DNA of 64,000 nucleotides from Sneathiella limimaris (GTDB lineage: Bacteria > Pseudomonadota > Alphaproteobacteria > Sneathiellales > Sneathiellaceae), in NCBI RefSeq assembly GCF_012932565.1, contig NZ_JABBYJ010000001.1:1736001-1800000 (forward strand), given 5' to 3'. Shown piece after piece: positions 49,036-57,628 of this stretch. The notes beneath the pieces are model-generated. The model saw only the letters and a list, made by a program, of their open reading frames with translations, had not been told where the DNA came from and made no database searches. The first letter of the stretch is position 1, and every line of letters starts with the position of its first letter. A program made the translations under genes and the position numbers.

Positions 49036-49743
49036 ATGTTGAAAAACTTGGTTACAGCAATGACCGGACATAAAGCAGGTGTCCTGATAGGTGGCTTCGC
49101 TATAATGTTAGCCATGTCCGTAACCCTCTTTCTGATATTTACTGTCGGAGGAAGGGATGCTAGCCTGCAGCAGGCTTATCTTACATCTCGTTATAATGTT
49201 TCAACACCATCTGAGTTAGAGTCAAAACTGGCCGGGCTCGGAGGAATTTCTACGAGTAACCGTGCGGTCTTAAAAGACTTGGATATGCCGGATTTCAATA
49301 AGACGAAGGTTTCTTTTGACTCTATCGACTTGTTTGATCGGGTTTTTACCCGCCAAGAGCTTTGCCTCGCTCAAGCCGTCTATTTCGAAGCGCGTGGAGA
49401 GCCTCTTCTGGGGCAAGTCGCGATTGCTGAAGTGGTTCTCAACCGTATCGCAAGCAAGCGCTATCCAAACACTGCTTGTAAAGTTGTGTTTCAAAATCAG
49501 CATATGAAAAATCGGTGTCAGTTCTCTTTTGCTTGCGATGGCAAGACTGATCGCCCACGGGATATCAAATCCTGGGAGCAGGCTTTGAAAGTTGTATCTC
49601 TGGTCTTGTCAGGAGAGAGAAGCGGTGTGGCTCGTCAGGCAACTCACTACCATGCTTCATATGTAGCTCCAAGATGGCGTAAGCATCTCGACAAGGTTGG
49701 TGAGGTTGGGCGCCATATATTTTACAGATCTGGTTTGATCTAA
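49036..49743 (+). CDS. Cell-wall hydrolase, SleB family
   Basis: The 235-residue protein has an N-terminal membrane anchor (about residues 16-38, VLIGGFAIMLAMSVTLFLIF) and a C-terminal SleB/Hydrolase_2 domain from about residue 108. The catalytic glutamate sits in AQAVYFEARGEP; SFACDGK and ATHYHASYVAPRW are also typical. It probably cleaves peptidoglycan glycan strands as a lytic transglycosylase in the periplasm. The ribosome site is weak. A long AT-rich leader precedes it. Confidence 0.88.
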   Translation: MLKNLVTAMTGHKAGVLIGGFAIMLAMSVTLFLIFTVGGRDASLQQAYLTSRYNVSTPSELESKLAGLGGISTSNRAVLKDLDMPDFNKTKVSFDSIDLFDRVFTRQELCLAQAVYFEARGEPLLGQVAIAEVVLNRIASKRYPNTACKVVFQNQHMKNRCQFSFACDGKTDRPRDIKSWEQALKVVSLVLSGERSGVARQATHYHASYVAPRWRKHLDKVGEVGRHIFYRSGLI

Positions 49744-49750
49744 GGTTTTG

Positions 49751-49773
49751 AAAGGCTCCAGTTAGGAGCCTTT
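49751..49773. terminator. Hairpin terminator shared by SleB and EamA genes
   Basis: AAAGGCTCC pairs perfectly with GGAGCCTTT around loop AGTTA, so the T-run is part of the stem in either direction. The stop codon of the leftward EamA gene (49762) lies inside the loop. Confidence 0.75.
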
Positions 49774-50646
49774 CGCACGTTGCAGCCGGCGTGAGTTGGT
49801 TGTGTAGAGCGTGTGCGCTGCTAACGTAGAAATGACAAGCGCTCCGCCGATAAGGGTTTCAGCAGCTGGTTCCTCCCCGATTATCAACCAAACCCAGATG
49901 GGCCCCAAGAAAGATTCCAATAACATTAACAAGCTGACTTCTGCTGCCGGGATATAGCGGGGGCCTATCGTTATCAAGCCAAATGCAATCGGTAGCACAA
50001 AAACGCCTAGCAGGATTAGATATGCTAAATCTGCGGTGCTGACAGTTACAGAGGTAGTCAGCATTAGGGAAAACAGAGCAATCATTATGCCGCTAACCCC
50101 CAGAGTGGGAACCATATCCATTGATCTAGCAACTCGAACAGTCGTGATATGACTTGCGATAGCGATTGCAGCCCCTAAGGCATAAAGATCACCAATAATC
50201 TGTTCCCCTGAAAGACTACCTTTAAAAATGTACGCAATCCCACCTGTGCTTATGAGAATGGCAATCCAGGTAGAAGGACTTATTTTTTCCTTGAGGAAAA
50301 TGAGTGAAATAAGCGCTGAAACCAAGGGTGCGGTCGCAATAATCACCAGAGTGTTGGCAACGGTGGTATTATGAAGTGCAGATACAAAGCAGATTGTACT
50401 GAGAGCAAAACAAAAAGCTGCCTGCAATCCCCTTGTGCCTGTCGTAAGAGTTCGCTCAATGGCCCCTTTGCCATATCTTAGGATGTAAAACCCAAAGATT
50501 CCGATAGAGAAGAAGATCCCCCGCCAAAAGAGGAGGGTCCATGTATCAGCGTTTATGAGACGGACTAGAAGTCCATCAGGCGTTAAAACAAGAACGCCAA
50601 GTGCGGTGAGGAGTGTACCCTTAAGATGGGTGGGGAGGCTTTGCAT
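49762..50646 (-). CDS. EamA/DMT-family transporter
   Basis: The 294-residue membrane protein has about ten hydrophobic segments arranged as two EamA repeats (first near LLTALGVLVLTPDGLLVRL, second near LSGEQIIGDLYALGAAIAIASH). The SFLGPIWVWLIIGEEP motif is typical of drug/metabolite transporters. I chose the ATG at 50646 because the frame upstream begins with TTG at 50706 and has no ribosome site; the start remains uncertain. Substrate is unknown. Confidence 0.87.
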   Translation of the reverse strand: MQSLPTHLKGTLLTALGVLVLTPDGLLVRLINADTWTLLFWRGIFFSIGIFGFYILRYGKGAIERTLTTGTRGLQAAFCFALSTICFVSALHNTTVANTLVIIATAPLVSALISLIFLKEKISPSTWIAILISTGGIAYIFKGSLSGEQIIGDLYALGAAIAIASHITTVRVARSMDMVPTLGVSGIMIALFSLMLTTSVTVSTADLAYLILLGVFVLPIAFGLITIGPRYIPAAEVSLLMLLESFLGPIWVWLIIGEEPAAETLIGGALVISTLAAHTLYTTNSRRLQRAKGS

Positions 50647-50735
50647 GAGGAACTCGGTTAAGGATGTTTGAGTAATGGCCTTAAACAAGTTTCGAAGTTT
50701 GGGCAATAGAAGCTTTTAAAGAAAATTATTTTCCA

Positions 50736-51146
50736 TCAAAGTTGCTGATCCTGGTTGGTATCTACAGCTGCTAGCGTCTCAAGGATAGGACAATCTGGCC
50801 GGTTGTCTCCATGGCAGGACAAAACAAGTGTATTGAGCATTGATTTCATCGCAGTTAATTCCGCAATCCGCTTATCTATTTCCTCTATCTTGCGGGAGGC
50901 TAACGATTTCACCTCCCGGCTTGTCCTGTTTTTGTCAAGATAGAGCGAAAGCAAGGATCTGCACTCTTCTATCGAAAAACCAAGTTTTCTTGCGCTGGAT
51001 AAAAATGTCAGGCAGTGAACATCCTCGTCTGAGTAATCTCTGTAACCATTTTCAGATCGAGCTGGGACGACCAGGTTTATGTCTTCGTAATAGCGGATCG
51101 TTTTGGCTGGCAGTTTAGATAACTTAGAAGCTTTTCCGATATTCAC
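50736..51146 (-). CDS. cueR: Copper-responsive MerR-family regulator CueR
   Basis: CueR senses Cu(I) and activates copper-efflux promoters by untwisting them. The 136-residue protein has the MerR HTH (MNIGKASKLSKLPAKTIRYYEDINLV) and a dimerisation helix. The C-terminal metal loop is CHGDNRPDCPIL, with Cys111 and Cys119 matching the two Cu(I)-binding cysteines of CueR. It lies 20 nt downstream of copA in the same direction, so copA and cueR form one operon driven by the CueR box at 53556-53574. Confidence 0.94.
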   Translation of the reverse strand: MNIGKASKLSKLPAKTIRYYEDINLVVPARSENGYRDYSDEDVHCLTFLSSARKLGFSIEECRSLLSLYLDKNRTSREVKSLASRKIEEIDKRIAELTAMKSMLNTLVLSCHGDNRPDCPILETLAAVDTNQDQQL

Positions 51147-51166
51147 GGGCTATCCCTTCTAGAAAA

Positions 51167-53509
51167 CTATAGTTGCTTAAATCTAAGACGAAGTGCGTTA
51201 GTGATGACACTGACTGACGATAAGGACATCGCAGCCGCCGCAATCATCGGTGAAAGCAACGTCCCAGATATTGGGTAAAGCACCCCTGCTGCAATAGGAA
51301 TACAGATTGCATTGTAGCCAAATGCGAAGACCAGGTTTTGGCGAATGTTGGACATCGTTATTTGCGAAAGTTTGAACGCCTTTTCAATACCCGCTATATC
51401 CCCTTTCAGCAGAGTAATTCCTGCACTTTCAAGACTAACATCTGAACCTGTGCCCATGGCTATTCCAACATCTGCTTTTGCGAGGGCAGGGGCATCGTTC
51501 ACACCGTCACCTGCCATTGCGACTTTATGACCAAGAGTTTGGTATTCTTCCACCAGGCTTTTCTTGTCCCCAGGTAAGACGTTGGCTCTGACTTCAGTTA
51601 TTCCGAGTTGGGAAGCAACGTATTTAGCTGTCCCCTCGTTGTCGCCTGTTGCCATCACGATGTTGATGTTTCGTGCTCGCAAGCTTTTGAGCATTGCCGG
51701 TGCAGAAGGCTTAATCTGGTCTGAAATGAAGAACAAACCAATAATGGCTTCGTTTCTAGCCAAGAAGAGTACTGTTTTCCCCGATCCTTCTGCGGCTTCG
51801 GCAGATTGGTTTGTCGCGTCCAGCGATACTTTTTTCTGCTCCATAAGGCGCTTGTTGCCGAATAATAGGTTGTCGCCCTCCAGTTTTGCTTGGACACCCA
51901 TCCCTGAGACGTTCTGGAAATCTGTTACAGGGGCCGGGCTAATTTTTCCCTCTTCAGCTGCGTCCAACAATGCGATTGCTATCGGGTGTTCTGAGCCTTT
52001 TTCGAGCCCGGCTGCAATTGCCAAAAGATCTGCTTCTGAAATCCCATCAATAGATTTAGTTTCATCCAAGGCGGGTCTACCAACGGTCAAAGTTCCGGTC
52101 TTGTCGAGAATGATCGTGTCAACTGTTTCCAACTGTTCAAGGGCGGCGGCTTCCTTAACGAGAACCCCGACTTGTGCTCCGCGTCCTGTCGCAGTCATGA
52201 TGGACATTGGAGTTGCAAGGCCGAGGGCGCAAGGACACGCGATGATGAGGACCGCTACGGCTGATAGCAGAGCATGAACGAGTTTTGGGTCCGGGCCCCA
52301 GATTGCCCAGATTGCAAAGGATAGGATTGCGCTTAGAACAACCGCAGGAACGAAGTAGCCCGCAACTTTATCAGCGAGGCCCTGTATCGGGGCTCGTGAA
52401 CGTTGAGCTGATGCGACCATATCAACGATCTTTGAAAGTAAGGTATCCGCACCTACTTCAATGGCTTCCATAATGAAGGATCCGTCTTTGTTGACAGTTC
52501 CTGCGATGACTTTATCTCCTGAGGCCTTGTCTACTGGGATGGCTTCACCGGTTAGCAGGCTTTCATCCAGACTTGAGTTTCCCTCGAGAATTACGCCGTC
52601 AACCGGAATGCTTTCCCCGGGTCTAATACGAACTTTATCTCCTGCCAGGATGTTTTCGACAGGGACATCACGCTCGGTACCGTTCGCATTAATTCGGCGA
52701 GCGGTTTTTGGTGCAAGATCAATGAGCGCGCGGATTGCGGCTCCTGTTTTTTCCCTTGCTTTCAGTTCCAGAATTTGTCCCAGGAATACCAAAGCAATGA
52801 TTACCGCTGCGGATTCAAAATATACCGGTACTTTTCCACTGGGCAGTTGAAAGCTTGCTGGTAAAATTGACGGAAATAATGTGGCTATAACGCTGTATAG
52901 ATAGGCCGCTCCAACCCCAATGGCGATCAAGGTCCACATATTTGGGCTTTTGTTCAGAATTGAACTCCATCCCCGTTTGAAAAACGGCCATGCAGCCCAG
53001 ACAACAATAGGTGTCGCAAGAATGAGCTCAACATAGGCACTTAAATACGGGGGTAAAACTCCATCGAGAGAAAGTCCTACCATAGGTGCCATCGCAATGA
53101 TGACAAGCGGGATGGCAAGAATAGTGGATACCCAGAAACGACGTGTAAAATCAATTAACTCTGGGTTTGGGGCATCATCAGGAACACCCATCGGTTCAAG
53201 CGCCATACCGCACAAGGGACAATCAGCTGGATGGTCTTCAACAATTTCTGGGTGCATTGGACAGGTATATAGGGTTCCTTTGGGCGCGGCTTTGGCCCGT
53301 CGTTTATTAGAACCAGTGAGATAAAATTCTGGATCTGCAGAAAATTTCTCCTTGCAGCCTTTCCCGCAGAAATGATGAGTTTCTCCCATATATTCGAAGC
53401 GCGGCTTATCCTTCGTCAGATCAACGGTCATTCCACAGACAGGATCAATAGCAAATCCTTCGTTCTTCTGAGACTCGGCTGTTTCGGGTTGGTTTGGCTG
53501 CTTTTCCAT
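51167..53509 (-). CDS. copA: Copper-exporting P1B-type ATPase CopA
   Basis: This inner-membrane ATPase exports Cu(I). The 780-residue protein begins not with an HMA domain but with a YHS-like domain (about residues 18-62, IDPVCGMTVDL ... HHFCGKGCKEKF) and a short heavy-metal-binding module (YTCPMHPEI ... CPLCGMALEP). It has the ion-site motif ACPCALGLATP, phosphorylation site DKTGTLTVGRP, SEHPIA, and hinge GDGVNDAPALAKAD. Eight membrane segments are expected. The CueR box sits 47 nt upstream of the start. Confidence 0.96.
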   Translation of the reverse strand: MEKQPNQPETAESQKNEGFAIDPVCGMTVDLTKDKPRFEYMGETHHFCGKGCKEKFSADPEFYLTGSNKRRAKAAPKGTLYTCPMHPEIVEDHPADCPLCGMALEPMGVPDDAPNPELIDFTRRFWVSTILAIPLVIIAMAPMVGLSLDGVLPPYLSAYVELILATPIVVWAAWPFFKRGWSSILNKSPNMWTLIAIGVGAAYLYSVIATLFPSILPASFQLPSGKVPVYFESAAVIIALVFLGQILELKAREKTGAAIRALIDLAPKTARRINANGTERDVPVENILAGDKVRIRPGESIPVDGVILEGNSSLDESLLTGEAIPVDKASGDKVIAGTVNKDGSFIMEAIEVGADTLLSKIVDMVASAQRSRAPIQGLADKVAGYFVPAVVLSAILSFAIWAIWGPDPKLVHALLSAVAVLIIACPCALGLATPMSIMTATGRGAQVGVLVKEAAALEQLETVDTIILDKTGTLTVGRPALDETKSIDGISEADLLAIAAGLEKGSEHPIAIALLDAAEEGKISPAPVTDFQNVSGMGVQAKLEGDNLLFGNKRLMEQKKVSLDATNQSAEAAEGSGKTVLFLARNEAIIGLFFISDQIKPSAPAMLKSLRARNINIVMATGDNEGTAKYVASQLGITEVRANVLPGDKKSLVEEYQTLGHKVAMAGDGVNDAPALAKADVGIAMGTGSDVSLESAGITLLKGDIAGIEKAFKLSQITMSNIRQNLVFAFGYNAICIPIAAGVLYPISGTLLSPMIAAAAMSLSSVSVITNALRLRFKQL

Positions 53510-53547
53510 CTCAAGAATATTCCTTCCGGCTGGGGATCTAGCCTACT

Positions 53548-53578
53548 ACATATTCCTTCCAGTTACTGGAAGGTCAAG
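53548..53578 (-). promoter_or_regulatory. copA promoter with CueR operator
   Basis: On the - strand TTGACC (-35, 53573-53578) and TATGTA (-10, 53548-53553) are separated by 19 bp, the abnormal spacing typical of MerR-family promoters. Between them lies the perfect dyad CCTTCCAGT-N-ACTGGAAGG (53556-53574), which matches the known CueR box (ACCTTCC-N7-GGAAGGT). Confidence 0.93.
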
Positions 53579-53591
53579 GGTAATTCAAGAA

Positions 53592-55466
53592 TTAGGTGTT
53601 GGGATGTAGCATCCGATGAACTTGGGTCGCGAGTTCACTGCGCTGGAAAGGCTTGCTCAAGAGGATATTATCTGAATCCCATTCTGACGTTTCTTTACTC
53701 GAAATCGTTGCTTCTGCAGGATATCCAGACATGTAAAGAACTTTGGCCCCATTAATCACCGTTTTATTGGCAGCAATAAAGTCTGGGCCAGTCATGCCAC
53801 CTGGTAAAACCACGTCTGACAAGATGAGCGCAATATCTTCGCGCGTGGATAAGTAGTTTAACGCATCCTCTGTGCTCCTGGCGAGCAAGACGTTGTAATT
53901 TAATGACCTAAGGAGATTGTAGGTTAGTTTTAGAACGTCAAGATCATCTTCCAAGATCAGGATCGTCTCGTCATTCCCTTTTGGGAGATCTCCCGCATCA
54001 GTTGACGAGGTGTCATGCTTTTGACTCTCTGAACTTTTTGGAAAATACATACTTACAGATGTACCGATACCTTTTTTGCTTTCGATATCAATACCTCCGC
54101 CAGTTTGCTTGACGAAGCCGTAGACCATCGAAAGTCCCAGACCTGAGCCTTTGCCAACTTCCTTGGTCGTAAAAAACGGCTCAAACGCGTGTGACTTAAC
54201 TTCATCGGTCATTCCGACACCATTATCGGAAACGGTCATTTGAATGTAGTCACCTGGCTCAAGCTCTCCAGATTGGATTAGTAGACCCTTTTCAAGATGT
54301 ATATTTTCAATCTTGATAAGAAGCTCGCCTCCTGAAGGCATGGCTTGTCTTGCATTTACGGCCAGATTGAGGAGTGCGTTTTCGAGTTGCCCTGTATCCA
54401 CATTTGTCAGCCATGGGTCCTCTGAAAGATCCATAGATACTTCGACCGTCTCACCCAAAGATCGGTCTAAAAGTTCAGACATGCTGCAAACCAACTCTCC
54501 CAAATCAATGGTTTTTGGCTTCAGGGTCTGTTTCCGCGAAAAGGCGAGTAATCGACTAGTTAGTTCTTCTCCACGCCGAGCCGAGCGCAATATGGGGCGC
54601 ACAAGCTTCTTGTCTTTTTCATTCGCATAATCTTCGAGTAATTCAGCGTTCCCCTGGATAATGGCCAATAGATTGTTAAAATCATGGGCGATGCCACCAG
54701 TGAGCTGTCCAACAACTTCCATCTTTTGGGATTGGTAGAGTTTTTCTTCCAGGGAACGGCGCTCCTCAGCTTCAAGCTTTAGACTCTCGTTCGCAATGCT
54801 AAGGTCTTTTGTTCTTTCTTCCACCCGTTCTTCCAAATGACGGGTCAAATTGTTCAATGCACGCCGTTCGTTCCAAATAATGATCGCGACCAATAAGCCG
54901 GTAAAGCAAATCATAACAATGAGGAGCAAGGTCCAATAGCTGACTTTCTCATAACGACTGTAGAGTGTGGCCGTAATTTCGGTCGCATAATTTGTAGAGA
55001 TTACAGAGAATCTATAGATTTTGGGAATCAGGATGCGGAATTTTTGGGCAATTTGCTCGGCTTTTTCAGTTTCACCTCTCTTGAGGGTAAGGATTTCTTC
55101 CTCAGTCTCCTTCAGAGTCTTAGAGAGTTCCATAATGATTTCTGGAACTTCCTTAAGGTTAGCGAAAGCCTCTCCAACCTTACCAGATGAGATTGTCGCT
55201 TCGCGGCTCCAAACGATATCGTATCGGTTTTGGATTTCCTGTTTTTCGATTGTTGAGTTGGGATCGCCAAATTCTTCCAGGCCATAAATCAACTGGATCA
55301 ACTCATAATTCGCCCGAGATGCAACCCCGATTAGGGTATCCCTGGGAATAGACTCCAGTTTCGCAGAATCTCTCATTACGCCTGTGACCAGCCACATCGC
55401 AGAACCTGATAGGACCAAGATTGCTATTCCCAGAACTAAATAGAGATACTTTAGTTTATCGAGCAT
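53592..55466 (-). CDS. Hybrid sensor histidine kinase
   Basis: This inner-membrane sensor kinase has 624 residues. Membrane segments lie at about 7-30 and 177-198 and enclose a ~145-residue periplasmic, mostly helical domain. A coiled coil follows ([27 protein letters not shown]), then HisKA with His261 ([11 protein letters not shown]), the ATPase domain ([29 protein letters not shown]) and a C-terminal receiver with phosphoacceptor Asp551 (ILSDVVLPG). No output domain or HPt follows. The periplasmic SUOX-fold gene lies 18 nt upstream, suggesting a joint sensing unit. Confidence 0.93.
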   Translation of the reverse strand: MLDKLKYLYLVLGIAILVLSGSAMWLVTGVMRDSAKLESIPRDTLIGVASRANYELIQLIYGLEEFGDPNSTIEKQEIQNRYDIVWSREATISSGKVGEAFANLKEVPEIIMELSKTLKETEEEILTLKRGETEKAEQIAQKFRILIPKIYRFSVISTNYATEITATLYSRYEKVSYWTLLLIVMICFTGLLVAIIIWNERRALNNLTRHLEERVEERTKDLSIANESLKLEAEERRSLEEKLYQSQKMEVVGQLTGGIAHDFNNLLAIIQGNAELLEDYANEKDKKLVRPILRSARRGEELTSRLLAFSRKQTLKPKTIDLGELVCSMSELLDRSLGETVEVSMDLSEDPWLTNVDTGQLENALLNLAVNARQAMPSGGELLIKIENIHLEKGLLIQSGELEPGDYIQMTVSDNGVGMTDEVKSHAFEPFFTTKEVGKGSGLGLSMVYGFVKQTGGGIDIESKKGIGTSVSMYFPKSSESQKHDTSSTDAGDLPKGNDETILILEDDLDVLKLTYNLLRSLNYNVLLARSTEDALNYLSTREDIALILSDVVLPGGMTGPDFIAANKTVINGAKVLYMSGYPAEATISSKETSEWDSDNILLSKPFQRSELATQVHRMLHPNT

Positions 55467-55484
55467 GGCGTTTGGCTCTCCAAT

Positions 55485-56000
55485 CTATTGGATATTCAAC
55501 TTAATGAGCTGCCAAATTGATCGTGAATGATAGAGCTCTGTCTTCAATTCAGGTTTATCGGTCCAGGGATAGATAATCCACAAAGGTCCTTTGTCCCGAA
55601 CAGTCATTGGTTTGCCATTTTTCGTGTAGGCAATGATGACGTCGTGATTTTGAATATCTTCCATCGGGATTTCGACGCTGTAATCGTTAAGCGCGGTTGC
55701 TTCTAGAAGTTTTCCATCGGATTTCAGAAATGCCATAAGGTCCTTGATCCTAATACCGGTAAAACTGGTAATCCCATCTGTCCAGGGGGTCTCTGTTTCG
55801 ATTGTGTATTCTGGAAATGTGCGGATCAGAGGAAGGTCTAAGACAGCTTCCTTCTGGTTGTTGTTGTGAACAGAGATATTTCCTGAAACAGTCAGAAGAA
55901 TACTTTCGGTGGGTGATTTTAAATCCTCTGCTTTTGTCATCTGGGATAACAGAAGAAAAGGTAGGCACAATAGAAGCCTGCTAAAATGAAAACGGCCCAT
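55485..56000 (-). CDS. Periplasmic molybdopterin-oxidoreductase-fold protein, cysteine-free
   Basis: The 171-residue precursor has a signal peptide (MGRFHFSRLLLCLPFLLLSQMTKA). The mature part resembles the molybdopterin-binding (SUOX) fold: FTGIRIKDLMAFL, VTALNDYSVEIPMEDI-like, GKPMTVRDKGPLWIIYPW. The mature chain contains no cysteine, so the cysteine that coordinates molybdenum in active sulfite-oxidase-type enzymes is missing; catalysis is unlikely. I chose the ATG at 56000 because GGGGAG lies just upstream. It is probably a ligand-binding or sensory partner of the adjacent hybrid kinase. Confidence 0.78.
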   Translation of the reverse strand: MGRFHFSRLLLCLPFLLLSQMTKAEDLKSPTESILLTVSGNISVHNNNQKEAVLDLPLIRTFPEYTIETETPWTDGITSFTGIRIKDLMAFLKSDGKLLEATALNDYSVEIPMEDIQNHDVIIAYTKNGKPMTVRDKGPLWIIYPWTDKPELKTELYHSRSIWQLIKLNIQ

Positions 56001-56111
56001 GTCACTCCCCATATTCTTTACCACGAGTAACATTAGTACTCTCTGCAGCAAATAATTTAAACCCCGATTTAATCTCGTCAGGTAAGAATTTCTGGTCTGC
56101 TGTCATGAAAA

Positions 56112-56147
56112 CAAAAAGCCCCGCGCTTGATTACAAGGCGAGGCTTT
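56112..56147 (-). terminator. Intrinsic terminator after tRNA-Thr
   Basis: On the - strand AAAGCCTCGCCTTG pairs with CAAGCGCGGGGCTTT (one bulge, one G-T pair) around loop TAAT, followed by TT and a T-rich stretch. It lies about 10 nt downstream of the tRNA 3' end. Confidence 0.85.
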
Positions 56148-56156
56148 CTAGAATTC

Positions 56157-56232
<76 letters not shown>

Positions 56233-56244
56233 GATGTGGGGCGC

Positions 56245-56273
56245 AAAATAGGCACGACTTTTCAAAAGAGCAA
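56245..56273 (-). promoter_or_regulatory. Candidate promoter of tRNA-Thr
   Basis: On the - strand TTGCTC (56268-56273) and TATTTT (56245-56250) are 17 bp apart and are followed by a GC-rich discriminator (GCGCCCC), as expected for a stable-RNA promoter. The tRNA starts 12 nt after the -10. Confidence 0.55.
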
Positions 56274-56316
56274 GCAAAAAATTTGAGAAAATAAAAAAAT
56301 CTTTGAAGCTCTTAAT

Positions 56317-57168
56317 TTAAGCGCTTTTTCGGCTGCTCTTGTGGATCTCGTAAAAGGCGATAGCACCGGCATTAGAGACATTCAAACTTTCAATCTTCGG
56401 ACTGATCGGTAATTTCGCCAGAAGATCACATTTTTCCTCTGTGAGCCGGCGCAGGCCTTTTCCTTCTGAGCCGAGAACGATTGCAATTTTGTCTGTGCCC
56501 TTGATGGCGATGTCCAGTTCCTGATCAGACTTCCCATCCATTCCGATTCGCCAAAAACCGTATTCGGCGAGTTTGTCCATTGCCCTCGCCAGATTGTTCA
56601 CCCGAATTAGCGGAACCGTCTCCACGGCGCCAGAGGAGGAGCGGGCAAGCACACCTGTAATCGGGGGGGAATGCCTGTCGGGGACAATAAGTGCCGCGAT
56701 ATCAAAAGCTGCTGCCGAGCGGAGTAGGGCGCCGACGTTATGCGGGTCTGTAACCTGGTCAAGTACTGCGACCGCCTGTGTCTGGTGCTTGCAGAGTAGT
56801 TCTGGAATATCTTCGATATCCAACTGTGGGAGGGCCGAGGCCTGCAAAGCAATACCTTGATGAATCGCATTTTCAGGCAAGAGCTCAGCGATTTCATGTC
56901 CCTGCATCATCTCGATGTTGTTGAGATCTGCCAGGGTTGCCGATTTTTGCGAAAATGCTTCCAGGGACGCCTTGGTAATCACAAGCCGTTTGATTTTCCG
57001 AACTGGATTTTCAAGCGCTGCAAGGACAGCATGCTCCCCGTAAAGCCATGCGTCTTTCGGGCTATGCCCGGCAGTTTTCTGCTCCGGGTTACGGGGTGCT
57101 TTACCGGATTTGGATCTGCCCGGAGAAAATTTTGATTTTTGGCCCTTAGGCGTCTTGCGTGTTGACAT
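56317..57168 (-). CDS. rlmB: 23S rRNA G2251 2'-O-methyltransferase RlmB (TrmH/SpoU family)
   Basis: RlmB methylates a guanosine in the peptidyl transferase loop of 23S rRNA. I chose the ATG at 57168 (MSTRKTPKGQ), preceded by GAGG, giving 283 residues; the frame is open to 57204. A basic N-terminal tail leads into the substrate-binding domain (AWLYGEHAVLAALENP) and the SPOUT knot: DPHNVGALLRSAAAF, VLGSEGKGLRRLTEEKCD and LNVSNAGAIAFYE. It lies between tRNA-Thr and the divergent tRNA-Tyr. Confidence 0.92.
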   Translation of the reverse strand: MSTRKTPKGQKSKFSPGRSKSGKAPRNPEQKTAGHSPKDAWLYGEHAVLAALENPVRKIKRLVITKASLEAFSQKSATLADLNNIEMMQGHEIAELLPENAIHQGIALQASALPQLDIEDIPELLCKHQTQAVAVLDQVTDPHNVGALLRSAAAFDIAALIVPDRHSPPITGVLARSSSGAVETVPLIRVNNLARAMDKLAEYGFWRIGMDGKSDQELDIAIKGTDKIAIVLGSEGKGLRRLTEEKCDLLAKLPISPKIESLNVSNAGAIAFYEIHKSSRKSA

Positions 57169-57258
57169 AGCCTCGCTTATATTGCGCAACGCTTCCGGCA
57201 ACAAGGGGCCTTTTCAGGCGACTTATGAAAAAAGTTGATTTTTTTTGATTTTTTTCGG

Positions 57259-57286
57259 TTGACTTTGTTGGCGAAATTTCGATAGT
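57259..57286 (+). promoter_or_regulatory. Candidate promoter of the tRNA-Tyr/tRNA-Gly/tuf unit
   Basis: TTGACT (57259-57264) and GATAGT (57281-57286) are 16 bp apart. A GC-rich discriminator (GCCGC) follows, as at stringently controlled stable-RNA promoters. tRNA-Tyr begins 44 nt after the -10. Confidence 0.6.
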
Positions 57287-57330
57287 GCCGCAACACCTTG
57301 CGGTGAACATCGGAAGGTAAATATGGCGTC

Positions 57331-57415
57331 GGAGGGATGCCTGAGCGGTTAAAAGGGGCGGACTGTAAATCCGCTGGCTATGCCTACGTTGGTTCGAATC
57401 CAACTCCCTCCACCA
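57331..57415 (+). tRNA. tRNA-Tyr (anticodon GTA)
   Basis: This 85-nt gene has the long variable arm of tRNA-Tyr. The acceptor stem GGAGGGA / TCCCTCC is perfect, the anticodon loop reads CTGTAAA, the T-arm contains GGTTCGAATCC, and CCA is encoded. It is the first gene of the rightward tuf unit. Confidence 0.97.
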
Positions 57416-57446
57416 TCTTTCGGGATGAGATGACGCAAACGGTTAT

Positions 57447-57520
57447 GCGGGTGTAGCTCAATGGTAGAGCAGAAGCCTTCCAAGCTTACGACGAGGGTTC
57501 GATTCCCTTCACCCGCTCCA
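57447..57520 (+). tRNA. tRNA-Gly (anticodon TCC)
   Basis: The 74-nt gene has acceptor stem GCGGGTG / CACCCGC, D-arm GCTCAATGGTAGAGC, anticodon loop CTTCCAA, T-loop TTCGATT and encoded CCA. It lies 31 nt after tRNA-Tyr and about 108 nt before tuf, probably on the same transcript. Confidence 0.97.
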
Positions 57521-57628
57521 AAAGTACTGGTCAGTACTCTAAAAGGGACCACGAGATTAATAGACGCTGAAGGGCTGCTTTCAGTGTCTTTGGGCTGTGT
57601 GAATTGATAAGTTCAGGACGACAGGAAA

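Noticed and set aside
51564-52277. 237-codon open frame on the + strand
   Set aside because: It is antisense to copA; the copA strand carries all P-type ATPase motifs.
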